Source: Pedobacter sp. MR2016-24
Lineage (GTDB): Bacteria > Bacteroidota > Bacteroidia > Sphingobacteriales > Sphingobacteriaceae
Assembly (NCBI RefSeq): GCF_026239655.1
Contig: NZ_JAPIVO010000006.1
Location: 1-64,000, forward strand
DNA: 64,000 bases
Direction of reading: 5' to 3'
In this document: piece after piece, positions 15,011-24,407 of the stretch
Layout: every line of letters starts with the position of its first letter
Numbering within the stretch: position 1 is the first letter of the stretch
The notes under the pieces: generated by a model
Seen by the model: only the letters and a program-made list of their open reading frames with translations
Told to the model about the DNA's origin: nothing
Databases searched by the model: none
Program-made: the position numbers and the translations under genes

Positions 15011-16195
15011 TGTGTTGAATTTTTTATTCAGAATATGACTGTTATTTACATCCAGCCATTTATCGAGTATAGTACCGTAAACTTCACGGAAATCAATCTG
15101 GTATTTCAGATCGCCATTGTCGAGATCAGCAAGATCAGGAGCCGCATTATAAATACCCAGTTTCTTTAACTTCCCTCCAAATAAGAACATATTATTTGCT
15201 GTTCCATGATCTGTACCATTGCTTGCATTTTGTGCTACACGCCTGCCAAATTCTGAAAACGTAACCACTAAAGTGTCCTCCAGCTTGTTGTTCTGCTGCA
15301 GATCTTTAATAAAGGTATTTATGCCCTCGGCATATTGTTTTAATAACCTGCTTTGTTGCTGAACCTGATTCGCATGTGTGTCAAACCCGCTTAAAGACAC
15401 ATAATAAACCCGGGTTTTCAATCCGGAACAAATGAACTTTGATACCGTCTTAAGCTGATTAGAAAAACTTGTAGCAGGATAGACAGCATCAGACTTATAT
15501 AATTTGGAGGTATTTTGTATGTAATTGGCGGAGGATGAGGTTTCGATCATCGTTTTGTATAAATAACCCAGGTTATCTTCATCAAGATGCGCCTTATCTC
15601 CGTTGATCATTTCTTTGAACAGTGCTTCATTTGTGTTGCGGAATAAAGCAGCGGGATCCTTTAATGCAATCCCCTTTTTTTTACTGCCCTTCAGGGCCAG
15701 AGAGAGGCTGTCATCAACCTCTATAGCAGTATAGGGAGATTTGCAGGTATCGCAGTCGGCATCCAAATAACGACCAATCCAGCCAGTGGAAAGGTACTGA
15801 TTGGCATCACTCCCTGTTTGCCAGATATCCATGGAACGGAAATGGGAACGGTCCGGGTTAGGGTAGCCTACATCATTGATCACTGACATCCAGCCCTGAT
15901 CGTATAATTCCTGCAAGGGGGCAAGATTTGGATTCAGGCCCTGCATATCATTTAACCTGATCACCTGATCAGCTTTTATGGCAATACCTTTTCTCATTTG
16001 ATAGTAGATATCATTACCAAAGGGCACTACTGTATTTAATCCGTCATTGCCACCAGACAGCTGCACCACGACCAAGTTTTTGTATAAACTCAGCTCATCC
16101 AGTGCCAGTGCTTCGAAAGGTTTCATAAAAGCAGGAATCATAATTGCTCCTGCTGCTGCCAATGCCGATTTCCTGATAAAGTCTCTTCTTTCCAT
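14996..16195 (-). CDS. DUF1501 family protein with Tat-type signal
   Basis: The 399-residue product starts MERRDFIRKSALAAAGA, a twin-arginine-like signal. The body belongs to DUF1501, an alkaline-phosphatase/sulfatase-like superfamily fold, with LVVVQLSGGNDGLNTVVPF at about 41-59, DRSHFRSMDIWQTG, and a C-terminal GTDHGTANNMFLFGG motif (about 332-346) that includes likely metal ligands. Family function is unknown. The gene follows the DUF1800 gene by 21 bases on the same strand, the usual partner arrangement, so the two are probably co-expressed and the products may interact outside the cytoplasm. Confidence 0.9.
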   Translation of the reverse strand: MERRDFIRKSALAAAGAIMIPAFMKPFEALALDELSLYKNLVVVQLSGGNDGLNTVVPFGNDIYYQMRKGIAIKADQVIRLNDMQGLNPNLAPLQELYDQGWMSVINDVGYPNPDRSHFRSMDIWQTGSDANQYLSTGWIGRYLDADCDTCKSPYTAIEVDDSLSLALKGSKKKGIALKDPAALFRNTNEALFKEMINGDKAHLDEDNLGYLYKTMIETSSSANYIQNTSKLYKSDAVYPATSFSNQLKTVSKFICSGLKTRVYYVSLSGFDTHANQVQQQSRLLKQYAEGINTFIKDLQQNNKLEDTLVVTFSEFGRRVAQNASNGTDHGTANNMFLFGGKLKKLGIYNAAPDLADLDNGDLKYQIDFREVYGTILDKWLDVNNSHILNKKFNTLDFI

Positions 16196-16216
16196 GGTGT
16201 TAACTATTAGGCCAGA

Positions 16217-17644
16217 TTAGCATAACTGATATTCGGGCATACTCGTCACTGCAATTGCAGTGTTTTTAGGATGGGTATTCTGAACAATAATCTCTTTGAT
16301 CTTGGTACTTACAGCTGGGGAGAGCAAAAATTCAGCAAGCTGTTCCGGCTTTTGATCTTTTGGCAGGGTGCTGATAAACTTTGGCCAGTCTGCCTTTGCA
16401 TTGATATATGATTTTGGAGGATTGGATTTTACTTTCTTGTTTAGTGCAATTAAAGCTTCATCTTCCGGATCTGCTTTTCCATTAAAATCCAGGATACCAT
16501 CGTTCAAAACCATGGAAGGGATTTTTAATCTCAGCATCAGAGAAGAACTGTCAATCCAGCTTCTTCCGCCAGGCCAGCCTGCCACATTTGGTGGGTTAAA
16601 CAGATACTGGCCTAAGCTGGTTTCTAATTGTATGATCACTTGAGGTTTATTATAGGTGACAAAAAACTGCCTGCTCAGACCCACTAAAAATTCTGCCGGC
16701 GACTTAATTTTGGTGCCTATATTTTCCCTGCGGTAGAACCAGTCGGAATTGAACATTTTTCTCATCACTGCAGCGATATCATATTTGTGTGTATAAAAAT
16801 GACTCGCCAGTTCCTGAATACAAATTTCATCAGGTGTATCATTCACAAAAAACAGATAGAGCTTCCGGCAAATAAATGTTGCGGTTTCTGGCTTCTCTAA
16901 AATTATGTCTATAATCGCTTCTCCATCAAAAGTACCTGTACGACCAAAAAAGGTTTTCTCTTTTTCGTCGTGAACTTTCTGGTTGAACTCAAATTCGCCT
17001 TCTTTATTGTAAATCCATCCGGTGAAAGAACGGGCAGATTCTTTAATATCCTGCTCTGTATAATGACCGCGACCAAGCGTAAAAAGTTCCATCAGTTCCC
17101 GTGCAAAGTTCTCATTAGGCCGGCCTTTTCGATTTTGCTGGTTATTTAAATATTGAAGCATAGCGGGAGATTGTGAAACCTCTATTAACAGCTCTTTAAA
17201 ATTGCCCAGTGCATTTTTCCGTTGAATATTGTTGAGCTGCTGCGAGAAATAAGGATTGTTTGTGCGGCAGGCAAAATGCCCATGCCAGAACAGGGTCATC
17301 TTCTCCAGTAAAGGATTTTCTGTATGAATCATTCTTTGCATCCAGTCCAGATTCAGTGCTCTGCTTTTCTGATTCTGCATCCTGGTGATTTCCTGACGCT
17401 GCAGCTTTTCTTCAGGAGTATAATCTTTTTTAGCTCCCAAAGCAGTCAGCAACAGTCTTTGCTGATCATATTCTTCTCTGGTAACTGTAGTTAAATCAGC
17501 AGCGGCTGATAACTGTTCGAATAACTGATCGACGGGGCTGCCGATTTTCCTTTTACTCAGCTGATGCAAAGCGTTATAAGATATGCCAAACCCGGCGCGG
17601 TTATAGAGATGCTTTATTTTTGAAGAGTGATCATTTCTATCCAT
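16217..17644 (-). CDS. DUF1800 family protein
   Basis: A 475-residue DUF1800 protein. Recognisable segments are HLYNRAGFGISYN near the N terminus, LFWHGHFACR at about 118-127, ENFARELMELFTLG at about 178-191, and FNPPNVAGWPGGRSWIDS at about 350-367. These proteins are always or nearly always found next to DUF1501 genes in Bacteroidota and Planctomycetota, as here. No obvious signal peptide is visible, unlike the Tat-bearing partner, so export may depend on the partner. Function unknown. Confidence 0.9.
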   Translation of the reverse strand: MDRNDHSSKIKHLYNRAGFGISYNALHQLSKRKIGSPVDQLFEQLSAAADLTTVTREEYDQQRLLLTALGAKKDYTPEEKLQRQEITRMQNQKSRALNLDWMQRMIHTENPLLEKMTLFWHGHFACRTNNPYFSQQLNNIQRKNALGNFKELLIEVSQSPAMLQYLNNQQNRKGRPNENFARELMELFTLGRGHYTEQDIKESARSFTGWIYNKEGEFEFNQKVHDEKEKTFFGRTGTFDGEAIIDIILEKPETATFICRKLYLFFVNDTPDEICIQELASHFYTHKYDIAAVMRKMFNSDWFYRRENIGTKIKSPAEFLVGLSRQFFVTYNKPQVIIQLETSLGQYLFNPPNVAGWPGGRSWIDSSSLMLRLKIPSMVLNDGILDFNGKADPEDEALIALNKKVKSNPPKSYINAKADWPKFISTLPKDQKPEQLAEFLLSPAVSTKIKEIIVQNTHPKNTAIAVTSMPEYQLC

Positions 17645-17710
17645 GATGTTTGTATGCTATACTTATGACTATGATATAACGTATAGGTTTAAATATTCAT
17701 ACTTTTGTTT

Positions 17711-18346
17711 ATGATCTTTCAGTTACCTGAGCAGGAGCTCATCTTTCCGGATCCATCACTTGCCGAACCAGATGGATTGCTTGCCATTGGTGGCGACCTG
17801 AGTCGCGATCGTTTGATACTGGCGTATCAGCATGGTATTTTCCCCTGGTTTAGTGAGGGAGATCCGATCTGCTGGTTTTCTCCGCACGAGCGTTGCGTAA
17901 TTTACCCTAACCAGGTAAAAGTGAGTAAAAGCATGAAAAAAGTACTGAAAGATGAAATTTTCACCGTTACTATGGATACGGCATTTGAAGAGGTAATCGC
18001 CAGTTGTGCACAGACGCCGAGAAGAGATCAGGATGGTACCTGGATTACTACAGCCATGCAGGATGCTTATATAGATTTACATCAAAACGGATGGGCGCAT
18101 AGTGTGGAAGTCTGGTATGATGACCAGCTTGCAGGCGGATTATATGGTATGCATATCAATAATGTCTTTTGTGGGGAGAGCATGTTCAGTTTAATGAGTA
18201 ATGCTTCAAAAACTGCATTGATCTGGTTGTGCCAGACAAATAAGTTTAGCCTGATTGATTGCCAGGTGCCTAATGATCATTTATTAAGTTTGGGTGCAGA
18301 AATGATCTCAAGAGAAACATATACGGCAATTCTGCAAACAAAGTAA
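17711..18346 (+). CDS. aat: Leucyl/phenylalanyl-tRNA--protein transferase
   Basis: Aat adds Leu or Phe from charged tRNA to N-terminal Arg or Lys of proteins, making them ClpS/ClpAP degrons. The 211-residue protein shows FPDPSLAEPDGLLAIGGDL, YQHGIFPWFSEGDPICWFSP (split motif), WITTAMQDAY, HSVEVW, GGLYG and GESMFS motifs, all typical. I use ATG 17711; an upstream TTG at 17705 is part of a TACTTTTG promoter-like element at 17700-17707. That element is only 3 bases from the start, so the transcript may be leaderless or the match fortuitous. Confidence 0.95.
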   Translation: MIFQLPEQELIFPDPSLAEPDGLLAIGGDLSRDRLILAYQHGIFPWFSEGDPICWFSPHERCVIYPNQVKVSKSMKKVLKDEIFTVTMDTAFEEVIASCAQTPRRDQDGTWITTAMQDAYIDLHQNGWAHSVEVWYDDQLAGGLYGMHINNVFCGESMFSLMSNASKTALIWLCQTNKFSLIDCQVPNDHLLSLGAEMISRETYTAILQTK

Positions 18347-18425
18347 TGATATTAACGCAGGATCTGTAAAAGGTACAATCGATAAATCTTGTACAGGCTT
18401 TATGCGCCGGATCAGGGGGTATGAT

Positions 18426-21323
18426 TTACTCCAGTATTTCCCTGATATCTTCTTTACTCAATGATTTAAAAAAGCTTTCTTCTGTGGTAATCAATGAACT
18501 GGCCAGCCTTTTCTTACGGTTTTGCAAGGCCAGTATTTTTTCTTCTACAGTGTCTTTAGCGATAAACTTATAAATGAATACTTTTTTCTCCTGTCCGATA
18601 CGATGCGACCTGTCTATTGCCTGTTGTTCTACCGCAGGATTCCACCATGGATCTAAAATGAAAACATAGTCTGCCTGCGTTAGGTTTAGTCCCACTCCAC
18701 CGGCTTTAATTGAAATCAGGAATACTTTCAAGTCTGTATTTTCCTGGAACTCAGATACAATTTCTCCCCTGTTTTTAGTAGAGCCATCCAGGTAAGCAAA
18801 AGGAATACTTTCCCTCTCAAAATAAGCCTTAAATATGCTCAGGTGCTTTACAAACTGAGAGAAGATCAATACTTTATGGCCCCCTTTCAGCACATTATCG
18901 AGCGTATGTATAACGTTTTCAAACTTTCCGGAGTCGGACAGGTATTCCTGGTCGATCATCTGCGGGTGGTTTGCTAATTGTCTTAAGGCTGTTAAGCCTT
19001 GTAAAAGTTGTACCTGTTTTTTTGCATAGGTACCGTCGTCCATACTGCTTAAAAGGTCATTTCTATACGCAGATTTTGTCTTCTCATAATAAGTAGCCTG
19101 ATCTTCGCTCATGTCGCAATAAATAACCTGCTCTGTTTTTGCAGGAAGCTCTTCTGCAACCTGTTCTTTGGTTCGTCGCAGAACAAAAGGTTTGATAATG
19201 GCCTGGAGTTTTCTTGCTTTATCTTCATCCTTCCTCTTCTCAATGGCCTGTACATATTCTTCATTGAAGAACGATTGTGTTCCCAATAAACCGGGATTCA
19301 GGAAGGTGAGCTGCGTCCATAGGTCGCCCACAGAATTTTCTACAGGCGTACCGCTCAGAATCAGCCGGTGCCTTGACTTGAGGAGCCTGACAGATTTAAA
19401 AGATTTCGAAGAAGGGTTTTTGATATTCTGGCTTTCGTCCAGAATGATGTAATTAAAATAAAATTCCTGCAGTACATCAATGTCTACCCTTGTGATGCCA
19501 TAGGTAGTGATCACTACATCATATTTTATAAAATGACTTACATTTTTGTTTCTGCTTCCTCCGGTATGTGCCAGGATTTTAAGCTTTGGTGTAAATTTTT
19601 TAGCTTCACTGAGCCAGTTGTAAATCAGTGAGGTAGGCATGATGATCAGCGAAGTGCTGTGCGTATTTTTCTGCTCATCTTCTTCCTTTAATTTTTGCAG
19701 CATCGCCAGGGTCTGGATGGTTTTACCCAAACCCATGTCATCCGCGAGACAGCCACCGAAATTATATTCTCTCAGAAAACTGAACCAGTTATAACCTGCT
19801 TTCTGATAGCTGCGCAATTCTCCCTTGAAATGAACCGGCATTTGCATGTCTGCTATATTCTCAAAATCGTTGAGTCTTTGTAATTTACGTTGCAGTGTTA
19901 CATTGGCTATACCATCTTCCGCCAGGTCGGTAATCAGGCCGATATGATGTTTTTTCAGCTTTAATGATCTGCTGCCGTCAGCCAGGCTAAACAGGCTGCC
20001 GTATTGCGAAAACCACTTCTCAGGAATAATCGCAATTTCCCCGTCAGGCAATAAAAATTCCCGACGCTTATGTAGAATATGTTGTTTTAAAGCAATAAAA
20101 GGAACAGGATGGATGCCGAAGTAGACGATCGCATTGATATCAAACCAGTCATTGTCTTCTTTAATTTCAAAATCGATTTTGCTGGAGGCAAATAAGAAAC
20201 GCTTGTTACCCGTTGATTGTGCAATAGAAAAACCTTTACCCTTTAACAGTTCAATATGTTCGTTTACCCAGTTCAGCACACCATACGACTGATCTTCGGC
20301 TGCACTGGCATGGCTCAGTTCAAGATTATAGAAGAGCGGACTTACTTTTCTCAGTCCTAATTTTGTGAGCTCAGTAAATTTACTCTTTTCCCATACCGTA
20401 TCCCGTTTTACTCTTGTGAAGACGTAATTAGTATCTTCCCTGGAAAGATGTACGGTTACTTTTTTTTCATTGCCCAGTGCGAATGCGTGATCTCCATATT
20501 GGAAATATAACTGCAACTGGGAAATGCCATTCTCTACATAAATAACTTTGATGACGGCCGAAGGCTCGTGTTTTTCCGTTCTGATGTCAAAACCCTCTGC
20601 ATATACATGATACTTCTCAATTAGTGGGGTAACAAATTTCTCAAAGTAGGTCTCCTCTTTTGCAGTAGGAATGGAAATATATCTTTTATTTAAAAACGGG
20701 GAGAGTTTCTTGCCTTCAAAATCCTGTTCAAAAAAATAAAGCACATCATTTAATAAGAGCCATGCAGGCTGATTACTAACTACCTGTGCTTCTTTAAACA
20801 TAAAATCTATACGCAGCCCTTCATATTTGATAGTTGGAAAATAACGCGTTTCCACTTCACTTCTTCTGAAATGGAATAATATGGTAGCAGGCTCAGTTGC
20901 CAGTTCAATTTTTCTTTCAGCTGGCCAGCCGTCCTTATCCATCAGGTAAAGGGCATCCCTGTCTTTTATGATTTCCAGAACTTCCGTTAATTTCTTTTCA
21001 ATTTTTGGTCGTACTGCCTCGTAAAACTTCTCATCATAAAACTTAGTGAAAAACTCGAAAGGGCGGATTGCTTTTTTATGGTACTTCTTAATTACATGGT
21101 CCTGTTCTGTCTCGTCAAGAATCTTAATAATTTTTAAGTCTGATTCTGAAAGGTGTTTGGTGAATTCTTTAGCCGTATGACTAAAAAGGCGTTGATATGT
21201 TAGTGAAAAATCACCCTGTGGATTCAGCTGAACTATATGTGGTTCAATCAAATATCCTAAATATTCATGTTTACACAGTGAATATACAATTTTGCAGGGT
21301 TTAGAACTATCGACGCGTAACAT
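18426..21323 (-). CDS. SNF2-family DEAD/DEAH helicase-like ATPase
   Basis: A 965-residue Swi2/Snf2 ATPase of the bacterial RapA-like/HepA type. An N-terminal half of about 500 residues lacks recognised motifs. The ATPase core begins with GGCLADDMGLGKTIQT (Walker A, about 523-538), LDESQNIKNPSS (Walker B, DESQ, about 628) and LSGTPVENS, followed by helicase C with FSQFVKHL, SIKAGGVGLNLTQAD and IDRSHRIGQ. Such enzymes translocate on duplex DNA and remodel protein-DNA complexes, often RNA polymerase. It stands alone; no methylase or restriction partner is nearby, so a DISARM-type defence role has no local support. Confidence 0.92.
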   Translation of the reverse strand: MLRVDSSKPCKIVYSLCKHEYLGYLIEPHIVQLNPQGDFSLTYQRLFSHTAKEFTKHLSESDLKIIKILDETEQDHVIKKYHKKAIRPFEFFTKFYDEKFYEAVRPKIEKKLTEVLEIIKDRDALYLMDKDGWPAERKIELATEPATILFHFRRSEVETRYFPTIKYEGLRIDFMFKEAQVVSNQPAWLLLNDVLYFFEQDFEGKKLSPFLNKRYISIPTAKEETYFEKFVTPLIEKYHVYAEGFDIRTEKHEPSAVIKVIYVENGISQLQLYFQYGDHAFALGNEKKVTVHLSREDTNYVFTRVKRDTVWEKSKFTELTKLGLRKVSPLFYNLELSHASAAEDQSYGVLNWVNEHIELLKGKGFSIAQSTGNKRFLFASSKIDFEIKEDNDWFDINAIVYFGIHPVPFIALKQHILHKRREFLLPDGEIAIIPEKWFSQYGSLFSLADGSRSLKLKKHHIGLITDLAEDGIANVTLQRKLQRLNDFENIADMQMPVHFKGELRSYQKAGYNWFSFLREYNFGGCLADDMGLGKTIQTLAMLQKLKEEDEQKNTHSTSLIIMPTSLIYNWLSEAKKFTPKLKILAHTGGSRNKNVSHFIKYDVVITTYGITRVDIDVLQEFYFNYIILDESQNIKNPSSKSFKSVRLLKSRHRLILSGTPVENSVGDLWTQLTFLNPGLLGTQSFFNEEYVQAIEKRKDEDKARKLQAIIKPFVLRRTKEQVAEELPAKTEQVIYCDMSEDQATYYEKTKSAYRNDLLSSMDDGTYAKKQVQLLQGLTALRQLANHPQMIDQEYLSDSGKFENVIHTLDNVLKGGHKVLIFSQFVKHLSIFKAYFERESIPFAYLDGSTKNRGEIVSEFQENTDLKVFLISIKAGGVGLNLTQADYVFILDPWWNPAVEQQAIDRSHRIGQEKKVFIYKFIAKDTVEEKILALQNRKKRLASSLITTEESFFKSLSKEDIREILE

Positions 21324-21435
21324 GAGCTAAAAAATTGGAAAAGAAGGGAGTTTAGGCTTGTAAAATCTTTAAACATACATTAAAAATGAGTTGCTGTCAA
21401 ATTAGATTGGCAGAAACCTGATTTTTTTATAAGCG

Positions 21436-21492
21436 TTGGTCGAAAAATTACAGGGGTTGGTCGGCCAGAATTACAGCCTGGTATAATTACAG
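21436..21492. repeat. Three phased repeats, TTGGTCG type, 21-bp period
   Basis: TTGGTCG occurs at 21436-21442 and 21457-21463, and the diverged CTGGTAT at 21478-21484, each 21 bp apart. Each is followed by ATTACAG (21447, 21470, 21486). The spacing of two helical turns is typical of direct-repeat sites bound on one DNA face, as for LytTR-type regulators; the regulator is an inference. The site lies 113 bases before the SNF2 gene start on the other strand. Confidence 0.65.
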
Positions 21493-21602
21493 GATGGCTG
21501 CTGAAACGTTTAAAGCAGATTGACGTCTTATATGCAAACTATTTAAAAATAGATGGTTATACAAATTAAAAGCTTAAAAACATGGAAATAGCAGTAATAT
21601 CC

Positions 21603-21684
21603 CGACCAAAGGCCGCATCCGAAATACCAAAATTTTTTCAAATAAAACAGGGTCATTTGGTCGAAGAATTTGGCGGGTTCGTCG
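21603..21684. promoter_or_regulatory. Second group of 21-bp-phased TTGGTCG-like sites, both orientations
   Basis: TTGGTCG (21657-21663) and TTCGTCG (21678-21684) are 21 bp apart on the plus strand. In the opposite orientation CGACCAA (21603-21609) and ATACCAA (21624-21630) are also 21 bp apart. They lie 130-200 bases upstream of the secreted-protein gene at 21811. The remaining sequence in 21324-21810 is A/T-rich; no convincing TAnnTTTG element was found, consistent with an activator-dependent promoter. Confidence 0.6.
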
Positions 21685-21810
21685 AATCTAAAAGCACTAT
21701 GGTATAAAAGCCACCCAATTGCTGCAACGTTCCTTAGGACATTGCGTCTTATCAACAAACTAACAAATTACAAACAACAGGTTATAAAAAACCTACAAAC
21801 TCAAAAAAAT

Positions 21811-22425
21811 ATGAAAACTTTATTCAACAAAGTACTAAAATCAAGTTCAATCGCTATTATTCTATTAGCCTCGGTATTTAGTCTTACTGCATCAGCGGCC
21901 ACGGTTACAGTAGACCTGGGAACTGTTAACCCGGAGATTAAGAAGGTGATAGTGACGGGTAACACGAAAGTGGTACTTGTTCAAAGTTATAAAGAATATA
22001 TAACAATGGATGAGTTGTATCTGGACAAGGTTTCACTGAAACAAGTTGGTAACACGTTAACCATTAGTTCTTCTGAAACTACTCCAGTAACTGTAACTGT
22101 TTACGTGAAAGATATTTATCGTATTGATGCTGCTGATAAAGCAAATGTTAAGACTGCCGGTAAATTCAATTTGAAATATCTTCAGGTCATGTTGAAAGGA
22201 GATGCATGTGCACGTGTTAAAGCACATACTGAAAGTTTATATACAATGATAAATGAGCGTGCAAGCTTAGAACTAATTGGCACTTCTGGCAGCCATGTAT
22301 CAAGACTTGCTGGTGTAGCAAAAATGAATACAGAGAAATTTGCAGCTTTAAAAACTGAACATATTACAAATGCTGACGAGGCTGTTGCCTATAATAGGAA
22401 TAAAAAAGAAGCTGTTAAAAACTAG
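21811..22425 (+). CDS. Secreted GIN/DUF2807-like adhesin-type protein
   Basis: I place the start at ATG 21811, which opens a good signal peptide (about 1-27, ending ASA); an upstream in-frame ATG at 21670 would bury it. The 204-residue product then forms a short beta-rich chain (TVTVDLGTVNPEIKKVIVTG, then segments with TLTISSSETTPVTVTVYVKD) resembling the putative auto-transporter adhesin head (GIN, DUF2807) family, although shorter. Its C-terminal tail is charged. The phased repeats upstream suggest specific regulation. Function unknown; surface or periplasmic location is likely. Confidence 0.75.
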   Translation: MKTLFNKVLKSSSIAIILLASVFSLTASAATVTVDLGTVNPEIKKVIVTGNTKVVLVQSYKEYITMDELYLDKVSLKQVGNTLTISSSETTPVTVTVYVKDIYRIDAADKANVKTAGKFNLKYLQVMLKGDACARVKAHTESLYTMINERASLELIGTSGSHVSRLAGVAKMNTEKFAALKTEHITNADEAVAYNRNKKEAVKN

Positions 22426-22472
22426 TCGCGGGTATCTTTTGATACCTGAAAATGCCTCCAGACTTTTTTAAC

Positions 22473-22532
22473 AACAATGCCGGCTTGTACAACCCTGAAT
22501 ATGCTTTAGGTTATGTACATGCCGGCATTGTT
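22473..22532. terminator. Bidirectional terminator between convergent genes
   Basis: AACAATGCCGGC (22473-22484) and GCCGGCATTGTT (22521-22532) pair perfectly, and the loop can extend the stem with TGTACA/TGTACA and ACC/GGT. A smaller hairpin, GGTATC-TTTT-GATACC, lies at 22431-22446. Both sit between the stop of the secreted protein and the stop of the aldehyde dehydrogenase. Confidence 0.75.
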
Positions 22533-22545
22533 TATTTAAGAGGAT

Positions 22546-24090
22546 TTATGACCCGAGATCAAACTTAATACCTTGTGCAAGGGGCAGTGTTGCTGCATAA
22601 TTAATCGTGTTGGTTTGTCTGCGCATATAACCTTTCCAGGCATCTGAGCCGCTTTCACGACCACCACCAGTTTCTTTCTCACCACCGAATGCACCACCAA
22701 TTTCTGCACCTGAAGTTCCTATATTGACGTTTGCTATACCGCAATCAGATCCAGCAGCAGAAAGGAATAGCTCTGCCTCTCTAAGGTTCAGCGTCATGAT
22801 AGCAGATGATAAACCCTGCGGAACACCATTCTGTAAGGCGATGGCTTCCTCCAGGCTTTTGTATTTGATCAGATATAGAATTGGTGCAAAGGTTTCTTCC
22901 TGAACAATTTCATAATGGTTTTCAACTTCTGCTACACATGGTTTAACATAACAGCCAGATGTGTATGGGTCACCCGTTAACACTCCGCCCTCAACAACAA
23001 AAGCTGCGCCTTCGCTTTTACCTTTTTCGATGGCCTGACTATACATTTCTACAGCACCTTTGTCGATCAGCGGACCAACATGGTTATGCTGATCTAAAGG
23101 ATCACCAATTCTTAGCTGTCCATATGCCTTAACCAGTTTATTTTTGAAATCTTCATAAATATCTTCGTGAATGATCAGTCTTCTGGTCGATGTACATCTT
23201 TGTCCCGCTGTACCAACAGCACCGAATACTGCCCCGATTATCGACATGTCCAGATCTGCATCTTTAGAAATGATAATCGCGTTATTCCCGCCCAGTTCAA
23301 GTATACTTTTTCCAAAACGCGAAGCTACAGCTGCCGAAACAATTCTTCCTATGCGTGTAGATCCTGTGAAAGAAACAAGCGGTATACGTTTATCATTATT
23401 GATCAGATCGCCCGCTCCATTACCAATTACGAGCGAGCTGATGCCTTCAGGCATGTCATTTGTCGTCAATACATTGGCCAGGATATGCTGACATGCGATT
23501 GCGCAAAGCGGGGTTTTTGAAGAGGGTTTCCATACACATACATTTCCGCAGATCAAAGCAAGTGCTGTATTCCAGCTCCATACCGCAACCGGGAAATTAA
23601 ATGCGGAGATAATACCTACAATACCCAGCGGATGCCATTGCTCGTACATTCTGTGATGAGGACGTTCGGAGTGCATGGTTAATCCGTAAAGCTGTCGCGA
23701 AAGACCTACGGCAAAATCGCAGATATCGATCATTTCCTGTACTTCTCCCAATCCTTCCTGCAGGCTTTTACCCATCTCATAAGAAACCAATGTACCCAGA
23801 TCATTCTTATGTGTACGCAGTGCATCACCCAGCTGACGGACAATGTCGCCTCTTTTAGGAGCGGGTAAACTGCGCCAAAATGAAAAGGCTTTTTGTGCCT
23901 GTTCAATCACTGCTTCATAATTTTCTTTGCTGGCAGTTTTAATCCCCGCAATTTTAAGTCCGTCTGCAGGGGAGTAACTTTCTATTACCGGCGCATTATC
24001 CTCGCCACCCCAAACGTTTCCTGTACTATAAGCTGGGTTTAATTCCAGAATCCCTAAGTTTTTTAAAACAGAACTGATATTATTTTGCAT
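22546..24090 (-). CDS. Aldehyde dehydrogenase, ALDH7/antiquitin type (probable aminoadipate-semialdehyde dehydrogenase)
   Basis: The 514-residue protein is close to the ALDH7A1/AmaB group, which oxidises L-aminoadipate semialdehyde (in equilibrium with piperideine-6-carboxylate) with NAD+ in lysine catabolism. Characteristic features are the N-terminal LNPAYSTGNVWGG, WHPLGIVGIISAFNFPVAVW, KPSSKTPL, SFTGSTRIG, the catalytic glutamate in ELGGNN (about 268-273) and the nucleophile in GTAGQRCTSTRRL (about 297-309). Length fits the family. No lysine-degradation genes flank it, so the pathway assignment rests on family only. Confidence 0.88.
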   Translation of the reverse strand: MQNNISSVLKNLGILELNPAYSTGNVWGGEDNAPVIESYSPADGLKIAGIKTASKENYEAVIEQAQKAFSFWRSLPAPKRGDIVRQLGDALRTHKNDLGTLVSYEMGKSLQEGLGEVQEMIDICDFAVGLSRQLYGLTMHSERPHHRMYEQWHPLGIVGIISAFNFPVAVWSWNTALALICGNVCVWKPSSKTPLCAIACQHILANVLTTNDMPEGISSLVIGNGAGDLINNDKRIPLVSFTGSTRIGRIVSAAVASRFGKSILELGGNNAIIISKDADLDMSIIGAVFGAVGTAGQRCTSTRRLIIHEDIYEDFKNKLVKAYGQLRIGDPLDQHNHVGPLIDKGAVEMYSQAIEKGKSEGAAFVVEGGVLTGDPYTSGCYVKPCVAEVENHYEIVQEETFAPILYLIKYKSLEEAIALQNGVPQGLSSAIMTLNLREAELFLSAAGSDCGIANVNIGTSGAEIGGAFGGEKETGGGRESGSDAWKGYMRRQTNTINYAATLPLAQGIKFDLGS

Positions 24091-24407
24091 AATTAACGGC
24101 TATTGGTTTATACAAATCAACAAAAAAATACCGAAGGGGCGAAAAAGGTGCGGAGAATTCCTGACTTGCTGATTACAGGAGATCAGATAAAATTGAGTTA
24201 CTTTGTATATAATTCAGGAAAACCCCGATTGCAGCAAAATGCTGATCACAAGACGCCGGATAATTTTTTAGCTAATATTAATGTTATCAACTAATTACAG
24301 CTTCAGTTGTTTGAATGTTGAAAATTAATTCGGTCAAAAGCTATATAATAGTGTAAACTTATACTGTATTTTAGGAAAAGGGAGCTGTTCTTTAATTATT
24401 TGATACG
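24091..24407. other. Divergent intergenic region without recognised gene
   Basis: 317 bases separate the aldehyde dehydrogenase start (minus) from the TPR gene start (plus). A 63-codon frame at 24103-24294 has no recognisable protein features. I see no clear TTG/TAnnTTTG pair and no strong hairpin; the promoters of both genes must lie here but cannot be placed. Confidence 0.6.

Noticed and set aside
18426-21323. DISARM or other defence system around the SNF2 ATPase
   Set aside because: No methylase, nuclease or other defence gene lies within several kilobases; the neighbours are aat and a secreted protein.
21670-21810. Upstream ATG start at 21670 for the DUF2807-like gene
   Set aside because: It would place the signal peptide 47 residues inside the protein and would cover the phased regulatory sites.
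24103-24294. 63-codon frame in the divergent region
   Set aside because: No start-site signal, no homology that I recognise, and it overlaps the expected promoter region.
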